Below, one piece after another: positions 61,351 through 64,000 of a stretch of 64,000 nucleotides of DNA. The notes beneath the pieces were generated by a model. It had not been told where the DNA came from, did no database searches, and was given only the letters and a program-made list of their open reading frames with translations. The DNA comes from Poecilobothrus nobilitatus (lineage: Eukaryota > Arthropoda > Insecta > Diptera > Dolichopodidae), in contig OX352772.1 in NCBI GenBank assembly GCA_947095535.1, positions 32,879,445 through 32,943,444 on the forward strand, written 5' to 3'. The position numbers and the translations under genes are program-made. The number at the start of each line of letters is the position of its first letter. The stretch's first letter is position 1.

Positions 61351-61562
61351 GTAATATTTTGTTTTATTTTTTTTTTTTATATTATTTACTTTTACAGGTG
61401 ATCCAAATATAATTTTCAATTCTTTATACCCGTATGAACTATGTTCAAGGGTATAATAAATTTGCCATTACGTTTGTGACACCTTAAAGGAGTCGAGCTA
61501 GATATAGTGTCAAAGGTATGGATCGGCTCAGAATCGAATTCTGAGTCGATTAAGCCATGTAC

Positions 61563-61590
61563 GTCCGTCCGTCCGTCCGTCCGTCCGTCC
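61563..61590 (+). repeat. (GTCC)n microsatellite
   Basis: Seven near-perfect GTCC units lie in front of GCACGATAACTC. Shorter GTCCGTCC copies recur in each 307-bp unit of the following array (62408, 62715, 63023). Confidence 0.9.
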
Positions 61591-61689
61591 GCACGATAAC
61601 TCAAAAAATAAAGGAGCTAGGGGGCTGAAATTTTTTTTACGTCACTTTTGCAAAATTGTTAGTTTTGCTATTTAAATCCAACATTTTCG

Positions 61690-63480
61690 GTCGGCGGGTT
61701 CGAGTAGCTGCCATACAACTTCTATCTTTATATAGAAATAACTCAGTATCTATTCAAGCTAGGTTTCTGAAATTTTGCAAATGATGATCAAGTTTTATGG
61801 CAACAACTTCTGTAAAATTTGGTTGTGCTGGTGCAGCGGGTTCGGGTAGCTGCCATACAACTTCTCCGTTTAAATGAGAATAACTCAGTGTTTATTGAAG
61901 CTAGGAATCTGAAATTTAGTAAAGAGGTGTCGAGTTACATGCCAACAACTTTTGTAAAATTTGGTTGGTCTAGAGCAGCCGGTTCAGACTTCTTGCACCT
62001 CTTGGAACCTAATGAAGCTAGGCGTCTGAAATTTTGCAAATGATGATCAAGTTTTATGGCGACAACTTTTGTAAAATTTGGTTGTGGTGGTGCGGCGGGT
62101 TCGGGTAGCTGCCATACAACTTATCCGGTTAAATGAGAATAACTCAGTGTTTATTGAAGCTAGGAATCTGAAATTTAGTAAAGAAGTGTCGAGTTATATG
62201 CCAACAACTTTTGTAAAATTTGTTTGGTCTAGAGCAGCCGGTTCAGACTTCTTGCACCTCTTGGAACCTAATGAAGCTAGGCGTCTGAAATTTTGCAAAT
62301 GATGATCAAGTTTTATGGCAACAACTTCTACAAAATTTGGTTATGCTGGTGCGATGGGTTCGGGTAGCTGCCATACAAAATCTCTTTTTAAATGAAAAGA
62401 ACTCAGTGTCCGTCCGCACGATAACTCAAAAAATAGAGGAGCTAGGAGGCTGAACATTTTTTTACGTCACTTTTGTAAAATTGTTAGTTTTGCTATTTAA
62501 CTCCAGCATTTTCTGTCCCCGGGTTCGGGTAGCTGCCATACAACTTCTTTCTTTAAATAGAAATAACCCAGTGTCTGTTCAATCTAGGTATCTGAAATTT
62601 TGCGAATGATGATCAAGTTTTATGGCAACAACTTCTACAAAATTTGGTTGTGGTGGTGCGACGGGTTCGGGTAGCTGCCATACAAAATCTCTTTTTAAAT
62701 GAAAAGAACTCAGTGTCCGTCCGCACGATAACTCAAAAAATAAAGGAGCTAGGAGGCTGAAATTTTTTTTACGTCACTCTTGCAAAATTGTCAGTTTTGC
62801 TATTTAACTCCAGCATTTTCGGCCGCCGGGTTCGAGTAGCTGCCATACAACTTCTTTCTTTAAATAGAAATAATCCAGTGTCTGTTCAATCTAGGTATCT
62901 GAAATTTTGCAAATGATGATCAAGTTTTATGGCAACAACTTCTACAAAATTTGGTTGTGGTGGTGCGACGGGTTCGGGTAGCTGCCATACAAAATCTCTT
63001 TTTAAATGAAAAGAACTCAGTGTCCGTCCGCACGATAACTCAAAAAATAAAGAAGCTAGGAGGCTGAAATTTGTTTTACGTCACTCTTGCAAAATTGTTA
63101 GTTTTGCTATTTAACTCCAGCATTTTCGGCCGCCGGGTTCGAGTAGCTGCCATACAACTTCTTTCTTTAAATAGAAATAACCCAGTGTCTGTTCAATCTA
63201 GGTATCTGAAATTTTGCGAATGATGATCAAGTTTTATGGCAACAACTTCTGTAAAATTTTGTTGTGATGATATGACAGGTTCGGATAGTTGCCATACAAC
63301 TTCTCTTTTTAAATGAAAATAACTCAGTGTCTATTGAAGCTAGCTATCTGAAATTTAGTGAAAAAGTGTCGAGTTGCATGCCAAAAACTTTTGTAAAATT
63401 TGAATGGTCTAAAGCAGCCGGTTCAGGCTTTTTGCATTTCTTGGAACTTAATGAAGCTAGGCGCAATAGATCCGGGTAGC
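61690..63480 (+). repeat. tandem array with 259-bp and 307-bp periods
   Basis: Every unit contains GGGTTCG(G/A)GTAGCTGCC followed by ATACAA. This marker occurs at 61838, 62097 and 62356 (steps of 259 bp), then at 62521, 62828 and 63135 and at 62663 and 62970 (steps of 307 bp). The 307-bp unit is thus a pair of diverged monomers of about 142 and 165 bp, and includes GTCCGTCCGCACGATAAC from the microsatellite region. The last units (63278-63480) are more diverged. Confidence 0.9.
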
Positions 63481-63600
63481 TGTCATACAACTCCACAATT
63501 TACATAAATATATCTCTGTAGTTCGGTACTAAAACTCTGAATGTTTTTAAAAGATGATCAAGTTTTATAGAAACGGGATATATTACGTTCATACGGGTAT

Positions 63601-64000
63601 CCCAGAGTTGACACAGTCTACTCTACTGCACTCTTCCTCGTTTTAGTATTATTCTATTATATATAATTATATGTTATTAAATGTGGTAAGAAAGAACTTA
63701 ACGTAAATAAAAGAGAACATAGAACAAGTTCTTGTTGGATGTAATACAATATTTATCATCAGTTGATGTCCAGTAAGCGTTCTTTTTTTTATATTTTTAT
63801 TTTTTTTATTTAATTTTAGTTAAGTAGTTTTAATATGATGAATCAAAGATTCATTTTTATCATTCATATATCTTTAGAACAATCTGTATATATGTAAAGT
63901 TCATAATGATCGTGTATATTAGTTTTGGACGTGTAATGAATTCTCAAATAAAAAACTTGTTAAACCAGTTTTTAATTTTTTTTTTTTAATGTTTTCTGTT
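63601..64000. other. AT-rich DNA after the right-end element
   Basis: No supported feature. T runs occur near 63782-63815 and 63972-63988. Confidence 0.5.

Larger units (their letters stand above)
61425..63600 (+). mobile_element. DINE-1/Helentron-associated-like element with tandem array
   Basis: A perfect 14-bp inverted repeat ATACCCGTATGAAC lies at 61426-61439 and 63587-63600. The left end also forms a hairpin TATACCC..GGGTATA (61425-61455), and a second hairpin CTCAGAA..TTCTGAG lies at 61527-61545. A (GTCC)n microsatellite follows (61563-61590), then GCACGATAACTCAAAAAATA and a long tandem array. Short end repeats, hairpin, GTCC-type microsatellite and internal tandem repeats are the layout of Helentron-associated elements (DINE-1, HINE) in flies. 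Membership is inferred. No Rep/helicase is encoded. The two nearly identical 74-codon frames in it are repeat units, not genes. Confidence 0.65.

Noticed and set aside
61351..61397. A 47-bp intron between GTAATA and TTTTACAG
   Set aside because: It is shorter than usual insect introns, and the next codons after the acceptor reach a stop at once. Not supported.
61819..62302. Two nearly identical 74-codon frames
   Set aside because: They are exactly one 259-bp repeat period apart. 259 is not a multiple of three, so the array cannot be read as a continuous protein, and the frames are incidental to the tandem repeat.

Overview
The window is strongly AT-rich eukaryotic DNA, by eye more than three quarters A+T and full of A or T runs of 10 to 20 bases. 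It contains no complete protein-coding gene, rRNA, intact tRNA or CRISPR array. It reads like intergenic or very large intronic DNA of an insect. A fly is the best guess, but this is inferred. The grounds are the non-LTR retrotransposon types, a repeat at the right end shaped like the DINE-1/Helentron-associated elements of flies, and two AG|GTAAG 'zero-length exon' sites like the recursive splice sites known from long Drosophila introns.

Layout. 1-3250: mostly featureless, with one unidentified open frame on the minus strand (1127-1453). 3251-4189: foldback element. 6436-9510: a nest. A dispersed repeat (called family B here) appears split by a foldback-like element, which itself holds a SINE and a degraded LINE. 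10715-11545: second LINE relic. 14883-15000: old SINE copy. 17147-18724: the longest family B copy, then a SINE. 19821-20397: foldback element. 22922-23000: tRNA-like relic. 25098: strong recursive-splice-like site. 26270-26787: short inverted-repeat element. 28763-28959: SINE with 10-bp target duplications. 31183-33818: two copies of one MITE in opposite orientation. 34816-35600: family B. 36244: second recursive-splice-like site, followed by two SINEs. 38903-39700: recent 397-bp tandem duplication. 40141-41201: foldback element with a perfect 8-bp target duplication. 42480-42850: LINE 3' relic. 46754-47650 and 49449-50239: two more foldback elements, then a SINE. 51992-53660: two adjacent family B copies. 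58460-59530: two Jockey-like LINE 3' ends in the same orientation. 60183-60772: family B. 61085-61350: possible promoter/5'UTR-like stretch. 61425-63600: element with 14-bp terminal inverted repeats, a GTCC microsatellite and a 259/307-bp tandem array.

How the parts relate. LINE relics may once have supplied the machinery that moved the SINEs. The least expected pattern is that at least five foldback elements with unrelated, internally repetitive arms carry the same 80-90 bp core unit. This suggests one mobile family that keeps its core and replaces its arms. The two recursive-splice-like sites lie on the same strand about 11 kb apart, which would fit the window being part of one long plus-strand intron. 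That remains inference until RNA data are examined.
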